Below, in pieces: positions 8,988-16,776 of a stretch of DNA of 38,676 nucleotides. Below the pieces are notes generated by a model. It saw only the letters and a list, made by a program, of their open reading frames with translations. It made no database searches and had not been told where the DNA came from. The stretch covers positions 1-38,676 of the forward strand of contig JAKSTJ010000024.1 of assembly GCA_024402635.1 (NCBI GenBank), given 5' to 3'. A program made the translations under genes and the position numbers. The DNA is from Treponema sp. (lineage in GTDB: Bacteria > Spirochaetota > Spirochaetia > Treponematales > Treponemataceae). Position 1 is the first letter of the stretch. Each line of letters begins with the position of its first letter.

Positions 8988-9886
8988 TACACAAATAAAC
9001 GTTTAGTAGCTTTTTCATACAAGTATCTTATATCTTCTTCTTGAACACTTGTATATACACAATCTAAACAAATTCTTGATTCTTTATCATTCTTATACAC
9101 TTTATTTATAAAAAATGTAACATATATATCTCTTGAAAGAATCGGACTTTCTTTTATTGAGAAAGATAATTTTAATCCAAATTCTGATTTTTCAATATAA
9201 TTTATAATAGGATTTTCAATACCTAAAACAATTCTTTCATGATCAATATAAAGAATAAACATATCTTTCTTTCTACCCTGTACAGCTTCCAGGGATTCAT
9301 TTTCTTGAGTTGTAATAAAATTACAAATAGGAATTAATTGTAATCCGTTTCCTATATTTTTCTGTGTTTTTCCTTCTTCTACAAACTTTTCAAGATAAGA
9401 TTTTGCTAAATGCTGATTTTCTAAAGGTATTGATTTCCATATTGGTCTTTCAAATAATTCATTTTCATTCCATGGAATACATTTTTCATTTAATTCTTTT
9501 TTACCTTCATATTCAAAATACAATATTCCAGAAATATCACTTATTCTATCAATTTCTTCTGGCAAATAAATTACAATTTTTTCTTTATCATAATCTATTT
9601 TTGAAATAAAAAATAAACCTACTCTATTAAAATAAAATTCAACTCTTACAGTATCTGCATTTACAATATTATTTTCTGATGGTATTTCCAGATATATTTT
9701 TCCAGATTTTTCTACAGTAATTTTTTCAGGCTTAAATGCTACTGGAAATATTTGAGAATTAAGAGATTTTACTCCATCATCAGTTTTATCATTAGAAATT
9801 GGAGTTAATGTAACAGGAACATTACCATCCATCAAATATTGTAAAACTAATTGTCGTTCAATACCGCTCAGTTTGTTATTTTCCAT
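8987..9886 (-). CDS. Hypothetical protein, possibly tandem PilZ-like, 299 aa
   Basis: There is no confident family. The protein looks soluble, with two beta-rich halves (about 35-130 and 195-290) separated by a charged linker. The C-terminal pattern (ICLDCVYTSVQEEDIRYLYEKATKRLF) resembles the last strand and helix of PilZ domains, but I see neither an RxxxR nor a D/NxSxxG c-di-GMP motif, so ligand binding is unsupported. A longer open frame begins at 9916 without an SD. I prefer ATG at 9886 because GGATGGGG precedes it and MENNKLSGIERQLVLQYL is a natural N-terminus. It overlaps the stop of the upstream lipoprotein by about 11 bases, implying coupling. It is the last gene before the terminator. 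Confidence 0.6.
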   Translation of the reverse strand: MENNKLSGIERQLVLQYLMDGNVPVTLTPISNDKTDDGVKSLNSQIFPVAFKPEKITVEKSGKIYLEIPSENNIVNADTVRVEFYFNRVGLFFISKIDYDKEKIVIYLPEEIDRISDISGILYFEYEGKKELNEKCIPWNENELFERPIWKSIPLENQHLAKSYLEKFVEEGKTQKNIGNGLQLIPICNFITTQENESLEAVQGRKKDMFILYIDHERIVLGIENPIINYIEKSEFGLKLSFSIKESPILSRDIYVTFFINKVYKNDKESRICLDCVYTSVQEEDIRYLYEKATKRLFV

Positions 9887-10559
9887 AAATACCCCATCCT
9901 GAAATAGAAATCTCATCTATTGAATAATTATCTACTTTTTCTACACAAATAACAATATTTAAATATTTATCTTTTGCAATTAATCTTACAGGAATCTCAA
10001 TAAAATCCTGAGTTTCATTTTCTTTTCCAATTAAAAAATCATTAAATAATACAATTTTTTTATCTTTGTTTGTAATATCTTCAAAAGTGTTGGGAAATTT
10101 TTCATTAAACATAGTTTCCCAGTTTTCAAGTAAGTTTGATTTGAAAAATTGATATAAAAAATAATAATTCTTGCTCATAAATAAATCAGGCTTACAATTT
10201 AAATTCGAACAAACAGCTGAACCAAAATTCTTTACAGTATTTAACGCTTTTTCATTTAAGGAAGAATTATCTAAAATAGTAAAGTCAGAAATAGAAGGAT
10301 AAATTTTATTGTTATCTTGTTTAATAAGTCCCATTAATTCTTTTGAAACAGAAACACTTTGACTGATTGAAGGTATATTTCCAATATCAGTTTCTAAAAT
10401 TTCCGGTTCAATTTCTTTTGCCCAATTTACAATTGATTGTCTTTCAGAAATCAGATACTTTAAGGTCTCCTCATTTTCTACTGAAATTACAGAATCTTTT
10501 TCTTTAGAGCATGATAAAAAAATAAATGGAATAAATATTAAAAAAAAGAAATATTTCAT
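9876..10559 (-). CDS. Lipoprotein of unknown function, 227 aa
   Basis: The signal peptide is short and hydrophobic with lipobox FLSC, lipidated Cys 17. The mature part is polar, with a helical-looking middle (about 30-150, conserved Cys pair CSNLNC) and a beta-rich end (IPVRLIAKDKYLNIVICVEKVDNY). I do not recognise a domain. It lies downstream of truB, separated by about 50 bases that contain a plausible promoter, and overlaps the next gene. It is probably on the periplasmic side of a membrane. No SD precedes the ATG. Confidence 0.7.
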   Translation of the reverse strand: MKYFFFLIFIPFIFLSCSKEKDSVISVENEETLKYLISERQSIVNWAKEIEPEILETDIGNIPSISQSVSVSKELMGLIKQDNNKIYPSISDFTILDNSSLNEKALNTVKNFGSAVCSNLNCKPDLFMSKNYYFLYQFFKSNLLENWETMFNEKFPNTFEDITNKDKKIVLFNDFLIGKENETQDFIEIPVRLIAKDKYLNIVICVEKVDNYSIDEISISGWGIYGK

Positions 10560-10566
10560 TTAACTA

Positions 10567-10595
10567 ATTTTAACATAAATAAGTTTAATAGTCAG
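10567..10595 (-). promoter_or_regulatory. Putative promoter for the 227-aa lipoprotein gene
   Basis: Read on the minus strand: CTGACT (10590-10595), a 17-base spacer, TAAAAT (10567-10572), then seven bases to ATG at 10559. Transcription would begin at or beside the ATG, and there is no SD. Motif-based only. Confidence 0.4.
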
Positions 10596-10609
10596 TATAA
10601 AAAATCTTT

Positions 10610-11596
10610 TTAATTAATGACAAAAACATATGAAAGATGATTTTTTTCATTCTTGATTAATCCATTAAAGTTTTTATCTTCTGAAAAAACTGCAATTTTA
10701 TCATCTTCAGAAAAATTTAGATTTTCTTTAAACCATTTATATTTAATAGGTTTACCATTTTTGAAATCCATTAAAAATTGACTGTTTATGAAAACAGATT
10801 TAAAACCGCACATTTCAGCACAATTTTCTGAAAAAGAAATAATATTTGTTTTAATTTCTTGCTGAATAATATTTCTATCATAGTTTTCTTTATTAACAAT
10901 ATTATCTTTATATTCTTCAGCTTTTTTTATTGCATTTTCTATTGAAAAATCCTGCATTAAATCATATCCACAGGCATCTTTTATAGAAAAATTTCCAACA
11001 GAGGTTCTATATAAACCTACTAAATGACCAGCAGAATTCAAATCTTTTGCAATATCTCTGGCAAGACTTCTAATATACGTACCTTTTGAAACTGTAAAAT
11101 CTATTTGACAGTATTCAACAAGATTTTCATTGTTCAATTTATAATTTACAAGATTATTTTCAAAAATAGTAATTTTTCTTGATTTAATTTCAACTTCTTT
11201 ACCTGCCCGTATTAAATCACTGGCACGTTTACCATTAACATGTATTGCAGAATAAGCTGGTGGAATCTGATCTAATTCACCTTTATATTTATTTAATATT
11301 GATTTTAAACTTTCTAGAGATGGTAATGAAGCTTTTTTGATTACTTCACCTGTATATTCCAAAGTATCAGTTTCTTCACCAAATTTTATAATTGCTGAAT
11401 AGGATTTATTAAACTCTGTAATATTTCCGGCAAGTTTTGTAAGACGCCCTACACATACAACCAATAATCCCTGAGCAAAACTATCTAAAGTACCAGTATG
11501 CCCAACTTTTGTTGTATTTAAAGCATTTTTTACATTAAAAAGGGATGAAAATGAAGTATCTCCTGGTTGTTTTGCAAGTAACACAATTCCATCCAT
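10610..11596 (-). CDS. truB: tRNA pseudouridine(55) synthase, 328 aa
   Basis: TruB isomerises U55 in the T-loop of tRNAs. It starts MDGIVLLAKQPGDTS, and the catalytic motif VGHTGTLDSFAQGLL places the nucleophile Asp at 38. Further family blocks are KSYSAIIKFGEETDT, QIPPAYSAIHVNGKRAS(D) and KGTYIRSLARDIAKDL. The C-terminal ~100 residues are poorly conserved and somewhat long compared with E. coli TruB. The start has a GGGGTGA SD. It follows rbfA by about 20 bases at the end of the conserved nusA-infB cluster, consistent with ribosome and tRNA maturation genes being co-transcribed. Confidence 0.96.
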   Translation of the reverse strand: MDGIVLLAKQPGDTSFSSLFNVKNALNTTKVGHTGTLDSFAQGLLVVCVGRLTKLAGNITEFNKSYSAIIKFGEETDTLEYTGEVIKKASLPSLESLKSILNKYKGELDQIPPAYSAIHVNGKRASDLIRAGKEVEIKSRKITIFENNLVNYKLNNENLVEYCQIDFTVSKGTYIRSLARDIAKDLNSAGHLVGLYRTSVGNFSIKDACGYDLMQDFSIENAIKKAEEYKDNIVNKENYDRNIIQQEIKTNIISFSENCAEMCGFKSVFINSQFLMDFKNGKPIKYKWFKENLNFSEDDKIAVFSEDKNFNGLIKNEKNHLSYVFVIN

Positions 11597-11617
11597 ACTA
11601 TTTTCACCCCTTTTATT

Positions 11618-11992
11618 TTAATTCTCAGATTTTTCTTCTGACTGAAGTTTCTCAAGTTCATTTAATTTTTGAACCATTTTGAAACCTTCTTTCATTCCAA
11701 CATCTACAATAAACTGAAGTTTTGGAAACTTTCTAATTCTTAATTTCTTAGCAATTTCCCGTTGGATAAATCCAGCAGCAGCATTAAGTCCATTAACACC
11801 ATTTCGCAACTGATTATCAGTCAAAAATGTTGAAACATAAACTTTTGCATAAGATAAATCTGAAGTTACTTCAACTCGGTTTATTGAAAGAAATGTATTT
11901 ACACGAGGATCTTTTACTTCACCTCTAATAATCAGCTGAGAAATCTCATCTCTCAACTGATCATCAAGTCTCTGGATTCTATACTGACCCAT
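11618..11992 (-). CDS. rbfA: 30S ribosome-binding factor RbfA, 124 aa
   Basis: RbfA is a small KH-like factor for late 30S maturation. The sequence begins with RIQRLDDQLRDEISQLIIRGEVKDPRV and carries the family core SYAKVYVSTF and FIQREIAKKLRIRKFPKLQFIVD. Its ATG overlaps the infB stop by one base (TAATG) with GGAG about eight bases upstream, so translation is coupled to IF2. Normal length. Confidence 0.95.
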   Translation of the reverse strand: MGQYRIQRLDDQLRDEISQLIIRGEVKDPRVNTFLSINRVEVTSDLSYAKVYVSTFLTDNQLRNGVNGLNAAAGFIQREIAKKLRIRKFPKLQFIVDVGMKEGFKMVQKLNELEKLQSEEKSEN

Positions 11993-14676
11993 TAGTTAGC
12001 TCCTTCTCCAGAGTTTTCACCAGTAACATTTCTTTTTGCAATTTCAGCCTGTTCTTCAGCAATAGTTTTACCTAATTTCTTTGCAACTTCAATAATTTCA
12101 AAGATTTCAAGTCTATCACCTACCATGATATCCTGCCAGTTTTCTAAGCCAATACCACATTCATAACCAATACTAACTTCTTTTACATCGTCTTTGAAAC
12201 GTTTGAGAGAAGAAATCTTTCCGGTAAATTTTACAATACCATCACGAATAAGGTTAACACTAGCTGAACGTCGTACAATACCTTCTGATACAGAACAACC
12301 GGCAATAACACCAATCTTTGGTACTTTGAAAGTATTTCTAACTTCAACCATACCAATAACTTCTTCTTTAGTATCAGGCTGTAACATACCTTCCATAGCT
12401 TGCTGAATTTCTTCAACACACTTATAGATAATATTATATTTTCTGATTTCTACGCTTTCCTGTTCAGCCAAAGTTTTTGCTTTTGGAGTTGGACGAACAT
12501 TGAAACCAATAATAATAGCATTTGAGTCAGCTGCTGCAAGAGTAACATCTGATTCATTGATTGCACCAGCACTTGAATGAATAACAGAAAGTCTGATTTC
12601 TCTTGTAGAAAGTTTTTCCAAAGATGCTTTAAGAGCTTCTGCAGAACCTTGTAAATCGGCTTTAATGATAACTTTAAGTTCTTTAACTTCACTATCAGCA
12701 ATATCAGAATAAAGTGATTCGAGAGTTGTCTTTTTAACAGCTTTTGCAGCTTCAAATCTCTTTAATTCCTGACGTTTTGCAGAGAATGCACGAGCATCTT
12801 TTTCACTTTCAGTAACCTGGAATGGATCACCAGCATTTGGCATTTCTTCCATACCAAGAACTTCTACTGGTTCAGATGGACCTGCTTCCTGAATACGATT
12901 TCCTCTATCATCAAACATAGCACGTACACGACCAGAGTAAATACCAGCAACAAATGGATCACCCTGTTTTAATGTACCACGCTGAACAATTACAGACGAA
13001 ACTACACCACGTCCCTGATCAACACGAGATTCAAGAATCTTACCTTCTGCACGACATTCATCATTTGCTTTTAACTCAAGCATCTCTGCCTGAAGTAAAA
13101 TTGCATCAAGAAGATCATCAATACCCTGCTTTTTAAGAGCAGAAATATGAACATACTGTGTATCTCCACCCCATTCTTCTGGAGCAAGTCCTAATTCTGA
13201 AAGCTGTGTTTTTACACGATCAGGATTAGCTTCTGGTTTATCAACTTTGTTTACAGCAACAATAATTGGTACTTTTGCGTCTTTAGCATGAGCAATAGCT
13301 TCCAATGTCTGAGGCATTACACCATCATCAGCTGCAACAACAAGTACAACAATATCAGTTACCTGAGCACCACGAGCACGCATCATTGTAAATGCTTCAT
13401 GTCCAGGAGTATCAAGGAATGTGATTTTTCCTTTTTCAGTTGTAACTGAATAAGCACCAATAGACTGAGTAATTCCACCAGCTTCTCCTGCAGCAACATT
13501 TGCATGACGAATAGCATCAAGAGTTTTTGTTTTACCATGGTCTACGTGACCCATTACAGTAACAATTGGAGGTCTGAATTTTAATTCAACTCCATCATCC
13601 TTTTCACTTTCGATAACAGTTTCATCATAAAGACTTACAAGGTGAACTTCACAACCATATTCAGCTGCAAGTAATGTAGCAGTATCAGAATCAATAGATT
13701 GAGTAATTGTTACCATCATACCCATTCCCATTAATTTTCCGATAACTTCAGATGCTTTTAAATTCATCTTTCTTGCTAAATCTGAAACAGAAATTGTTTC
13801 CATAATATCAATTGATTTTGGAACAACACTTGCAGGAGTTTCAACTTTCTTTTTCTGATCAAATAATTTATCGTCGTACTGCTCTTCGTCTTTTCTATTG
13901 TAAATCTGTTTTTTGCCTTTAAATGCTTTTTTTGCAGGCTGTCTAGACTGATCTACAGGAATTGGAGCTGCACCACCGCCCATTCCAGGACGAGGACCTC
14001 TAAATTGACCGTTTCCATTGCCAAATCTTGGAGCATTTCCATTACCCTGACCAGGTTTATTCTGGAAATTACCCTGACGATTATTATTAAAACCACCCTG
14101 GCGATTATTGTTAAATCCACCCTGGCGATTATTATTAAATCCACCAGACTGTCTTCTATCACCATTTGAATTATTAGAATCTCTTTCTCTATTCTGGTAA
14201 CCCTGACGTGCCTGTGCTCCTGTAAATCCAGAACCACCTTCACGATTAAAAGGTCTGTTTCCACCGTTTCCATTTCTATTGAAGTTTCCACGGTTATTGT
14301 TTCTACCTCTATCAGATAAATTTCCAGCCTTTACATTTGGTCTAGATGGATTAAGTTCAAATGTTGTTCTTGTAGGAGCTGAACCAGTTTGTGCAGGAGC
14401 AGATTCTTTTTTAACTTCTGTTTTTTCCTGAACAGGAGCTGCTACAACATTTTCAGCTTTTTTTACAACAACTTTAACATCTTTTTTAGATTCTGCTGCA
14501 GGTTTAGCTGCTGGTGCATTTCCAGACTGAGGAGCCTTCTTCTTAACAATTACAACACGTTTCTTTTCTGGAGTATTTGCAGATGATGAATTACTTCCAT
14601 TATTTACAGAAGATGTTGTATCCTGCTGTTTTTTGTGAACTACAATTGCGGGCTTTTTTTCGTTTTCTTCAGCCAT
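11992..14676 (-). CDS. infB: Translation initiation factor IF-2, 894 aa
   Basis: IF2 is the GTPase that places fMet-tRNA on the 30S subunit and promotes subunit joining. The G domain begins with GHVDHGKT (376-383), followed by switch and [14 protein letters not shown] and the later beta-barrel and C2 domains. A short IF2-N module ([20 protein letters not shown]) sits near 295-345. Residues 1-290 are a long basic, Lys/Ala-rich then Gly/Asn/Arg-rich disordered tail, including three copies of an 8-residue GGFNNNRQ unit (about 178-202). ATG at 14676 has an AGGATAA SD, eight bases after nusA. The Asn/Gly/Arg-rich composition of the tail is unusual, but long variable N-termini are known in IF2. Confidence 0.97.
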   Translation of the reverse strand: MAEENEKKPAIVVHKKQQDTTSSVNNGSNSSSANTPEKKRVVIVKKKAPQSGNAPAAKPAAESKKDVKVVVKKAENVVAAPVQEKTEVKKESAPAQTGSAPTRTTFELNPSRPNVKAGNLSDRGRNNNRGNFNRNGNGGNRPFNREGGSGFTGAQARQGYQNRERDSNNSNGDRRQSGGFNNNRQGGFNNNRQGGFNNNRQGNFQNKPGQGNGNAPRFGNGNGQFRGPRPGMGGGAAPIPVDQSRQPAKKAFKGKKQIYNRKDEEQYDDKLFDQKKKVETPASVVPKSIDIMETISVSDLARKMNLKASEVIGKLMGMGMMVTITQSIDSDTATLLAAEYGCEVHLVSLYDETVIESEKDDGVELKFRPPIVTVMGHVDHGKTKTLDAIRHANVAAGEAGGITQSIGAYSVTTEKGKITFLDTPGHEAFTMMRARGAQVTDIVVLVVAADDGVMPQTLEAIAHAKDAKVPIIVAVNKVDKPEANPDRVKTQLSELGLAPEEWGGDTQYVHISALKKQGIDDLLDAILLQAEMLELKANDECRAEGKILESRVDQGRGVVSSVIVQRGTLKQGDPFVAGIYSGRVRAMFDDRGNRIQEAGPSEPVEVLGMEEMPNAGDPFQVTESEKDARAFSAKRQELKRFEAAKAVKKTTLESLYSDIADSEVKELKVIIKADLQGSAEALKASLEKLSTREIRLSVIHSSAGAINESDVTLAAADSNAIIIGFNVRPTPKAKTLAEQESVEIRKYNIIYKCVEEIQQAMEGMLQPDTKEEVIGMVEVRNTFKVPKIGVIAGCSVSEGIVRRSASVNLIRDGIVKFTGKISSLKRFKDDVKEVSIGYECGIGLENWQDIMVGDRLEIFEIIEVAKKLGKTIAEEQAEIAKRNVTGENSGEGAN
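14073..14145 (-). repeat. Tandem 24-bp repeat within infB (three copies)
   Basis: Three near-identical 24-base units encode the IF2 tail repeat GGFNNNRQ. Copies differ by a few third-position or single-base changes. Being in frame and a multiple of three, it can expand or contract without breaking infB. Confidence 0.85.
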
Positions 14677-14684
14677 AAATTATC

Positions 14685-16172
14685 CTATTCTCCATCCTCT
14701 TCTGTCTGAAATTCAAATTCAATACCACAGTTTGGACATTTAGTCATATCCAAAGTAATTTTTGCACCACATTCAGGACAGAAATATTCTTCTACTTCTT
14801 CAGTTGATTCTTCAGCTGCATCATTTTCTTCTGCAACTTCTTCCTCTTCTTCTACAAATTCTACATTTGCATTAACAAGATCATAAATTTCATCAAGATC
14901 ATCACCTGATACACCTTCAATAGAAATTGTATCATTTTCATATCCTTCAACGAAATCCTGTACATCACCAAAGCCATTATCTGTAAGTAATTTTGCAATT
15001 TCCTTATTAACACCAGGAAGTTCCATTACAGATGAAATATTTTCAGAAGCAACAACATCTTCGCTTGTTTCATCATTAAACAAGTTGTGAGCATTCTGAA
15101 TTGTACTGATTGCTGAAAGATCCATTTCAGCAGCCTGATCAACAGTTTTAACATCAATATTCCAGTCACAAAGTTTATTTGCAAGGCGAACATTCTGTCC
15201 CTGTTTACCAATTGCTAAAGAGAACTGAGAATCTTCAACAATTGCCAAAGCCTGTCTCTTGTCAGCATCAAGAATAATTACTCTCTGTACCTGAGCTGGT
15301 GAAAGAGCATTTTTAATAAATACAGTTGGATCTGGATCCCATCTTAAAACATCAATTTTTTCATTTAAGATTTCACGGATTACATTCTGAATACGAACAC
15401 CTTTAAGACCTACACAAGCTCCAACAGGATCGATTTCTTCTCTTTTTGAATAAACTGCAATCTTTGTTCTATAACCTGCATCACGAACAATTTTTGTAAT
15501 TTCAACTGTTCCATCAGCAATTTCAGGAGTTTCTTTTTCAAGAATTGAACTAACAAGACGAGGATCACTGCGGCTAAGAATTAACTGAATTCCAGAATTT
15601 GTTGGTTTTACTTCAACAATAAGAGCCTTGATTCTGTCGTTTTTTTCGTAATATTCAAGTTTTGACTGATATTTTGCAGGAAGAACACCTTCAACTTTAC
15701 CAGCATTACCTAAATCCACATAAATAGTTCCATTTTTTTCACGCTGGAAATAACCAATAATGATTTCTCCAACTTTATCTTTATACTCATTCATAAGAGT
15801 ATTTTTGTAATTTTCGTTTAATCCCTGATGCGCAGTCTGTTTACCAGTTGAAACTGCAGAACGTTCAAAAGTTTTTGGATCGATTAAAATATCAATTTCA
15901 TCATTTTCTTCAACTTCATCACCTGCTAATTCACGAGCTTCTTCTAATTCAATTTCTCTGATAGGATCGTAAACACCATCAAGTACAGTTTTTCTCGAAT
16001 AAATTGATACATCAGACATATCTTCTGCAAATTTTACAATTGCATTTTCATCTGTTCCAAAAGTTCTTTTATAAGCTGCTTTAAGAGCTTTTTCAATAAT
16101 CTGCCGTACTGAGTCTTCAGAATAACCACGTTCTTCCATCAGCTGGCGGATAGCTTCTGCCATTTCAGACAT
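14685..16172 (-). CDS. nusA: Transcription termination/antitermination factor NusA with C-terminal zinc ribbon, 495 aa
   Basis: NusA binds RNA polymerase and modulates pausing, termination and antitermination. The order is N-terminal RNAP-binding domain (1-125), S1 (about 130-198, VGEIIIGYFQREKNGTIYVDLG), KH1 with GACVGLKGVRIQNVIREI, KH2 with FSLAIGKQGQNVRLA, and a helix-hairpin-helix-like module (VMELPGVNKEIAKLLTDNGF). A strongly acidic linker (about 435-462) then leads to a CPEC-x10-CPNC zinc ribbon with Cys 465, 468, 479 and 482. The zinc ribbon is not part of the standard NusA architecture. A very good SD (GAGGAGG) precedes ATG 16172, and the gene starts one base after rimP ends. Confidence 0.96.
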   Translation of the reverse strand: MSEMAEAIRQLMEERGYSEDSVRQIIEKALKAAYKRTFGTDENAIVKFAEDMSDVSIYSRKTVLDGVYDPIREIELEEARELAGDEVEENDEIDILIDPKTFERSAVSTGKQTAHQGLNENYKNTLMNEYKDKVGEIIIGYFQREKNGTIYVDLGNAGKVEGVLPAKYQSKLEYYEKNDRIKALIVEVKPTNSGIQLILSRSDPRLVSSILEKETPEIADGTVEITKIVRDAGYRTKIAVYSKREEIDPVGACVGLKGVRIQNVIREILNEKIDVLRWDPDPTVFIKNALSPAQVQRVIILDADKRQALAIVEDSQFSLAIGKQGQNVRLANKLCDWNIDVKTVDQAAEMDLSAISTIQNAHNLFNDETSEDVVASENISSVMELPGVNKEIAKLLTDNGFGDVQDFVEGYENDTISIEGVSGDDLDEIYDLVNANVEFVEEEEEVAEENDAAEESTEEVEEYFCPECGAKITLDMTKCPNCGIEFEFQTEEDGE

Positions 16173-16173
16173 T

Positions 16174-16647
16174 TTAAGCCTCCTCTTTAGTATAAATAAA
16201 TTTTGCTTTCGCTATATTTTCGTAAGAAACTGTGATTGATTCCCCACCCTCAGTTTCTAATGTTACCGATTTTTCGTCAGCAGTTTTAATAGTTCCGCTG
16301 ATCCAGTCTGTTTTTTCTTTATCCCAAACTCGAACACCTCTACCTGTAAAAACAGTAAACTCTGCAGCATTTTTTATATTATGCTCAATTCCTGGAGATG
16401 TAAGTTCCATTGAAGTATCTTCTGTTCCTAATAAAGCTTCTAGTCTTGGTAATAAAACTCTATGAACTTTTGCACAGTCATTTACACCCATATTTTCATC
16501 AGGATTTTTTGAAGCTACAACAGCGCTTATTTTTGTAATTGTTTTCGAAGGAATTATTTTTAATTCAACAAGAACATATCCTAAAGCTTCAACTAAAGGA
16601 GAACACTCTGAATAATATTTAACAGTTTTATACGCTGTATATTCCAT
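16174..16647 (-). CDS. rimP: Ribosome maturation factor RimP, 157 aa
   Basis: RimP binds the 30S subunit during assembly of the S12 region. The family core is visible: ALGYVLVELKI, the CAKVHRVLLPRLEALL helix, MELTSPGIEHNIKNAAEF (normally EVSSPGIDR-like) and the SH3-like C-terminal half with GTIKTADEKSVTLETEGG. A longer frame starts with TTG at 16653, but AGGA sits seven bases before ATG 16647 and directly against that TTG, so ATG 16647 is the start. It is the first gene of the rimP-nusA-infB-rbfA-truB operon. Confidence 0.93.
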   Translation of the reverse strand: MEYTAYKTVKYYSECSPLVEALGYVLVELKIIPSKTITKISAVVASKNPDENMGVNDCAKVHRVLLPRLEALLGTEDTSMELTSPGIEHNIKNAAEFTVFTGRGVRVWDKEKTDWISGTIKTADEKSVTLETEGGESITVSYENIAKAKFIYTKEEA

Positions 16648-16665
16648 AAACAAGTCCTATATAAC

Positions 16666-16690
16666 AAAAAAGACCCGAGAAACTCGAGTC
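16666..16690 (-). terminator. Intrinsic terminator hairpin in the rimP leader
   Basis: On the minus strand GACTCGAG and CTCGGGTC pair (8 bp, one G-U) around a TTT loop, followed by six T. It lies downstream of both the EAL-fusion stop (16777) and the rimP promoter (16723-16751), and only 18 bases before the rimP ATG. It can terminate the upstream operon and also attenuate the rimP operon. Confidence 0.85.
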
Positions 16691-16722
16691 CATTAAATAA
16701 TAAATATAAAATGTACAACTAA

Positions 16723-16751
16723 ATAATATATTTTTTTGTAAATAGTGTCAA
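16723..16751 (-). promoter_or_regulatory. Strong sigma70-type promoter for the rimP-nusA-infB operon
   Basis: TTGACA (16746-16751), 17 bases, TATTAT (16723-16728) on the minus strand is the best promoter match in the window. The predicted start near 16716 gives a leader of about 68 bases that contains the hairpin and U-tract at 16666-16690. Confidence 0.75.
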
Positions 16752-16776
16752 TTACTTCTATATTCTAGTACTAACT

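Noticed and set aside
9887..9916. ATG at 9916 as start of the PilZ-like protein
   Set aside because: No SD precedes it, while ATG 9886 has a GGATGGGG sequence at good spacing.
14073..14145. CRISPR-like short repeats
   Set aside because: The units are contiguous without spacers, in frame with infB and only three copies.
12194..14586. Several open frames antisense or out of frame to infB
   Set aside because: They are codon-bias shadows of infB, which covers the region with full domain support; none has an SD or recognisable domain.
16648..16653. TTG at 16653 as rimP start
   Set aside because: The SD (AGGA) abuts this TTG, whereas it is seven bases from ATG 16647.
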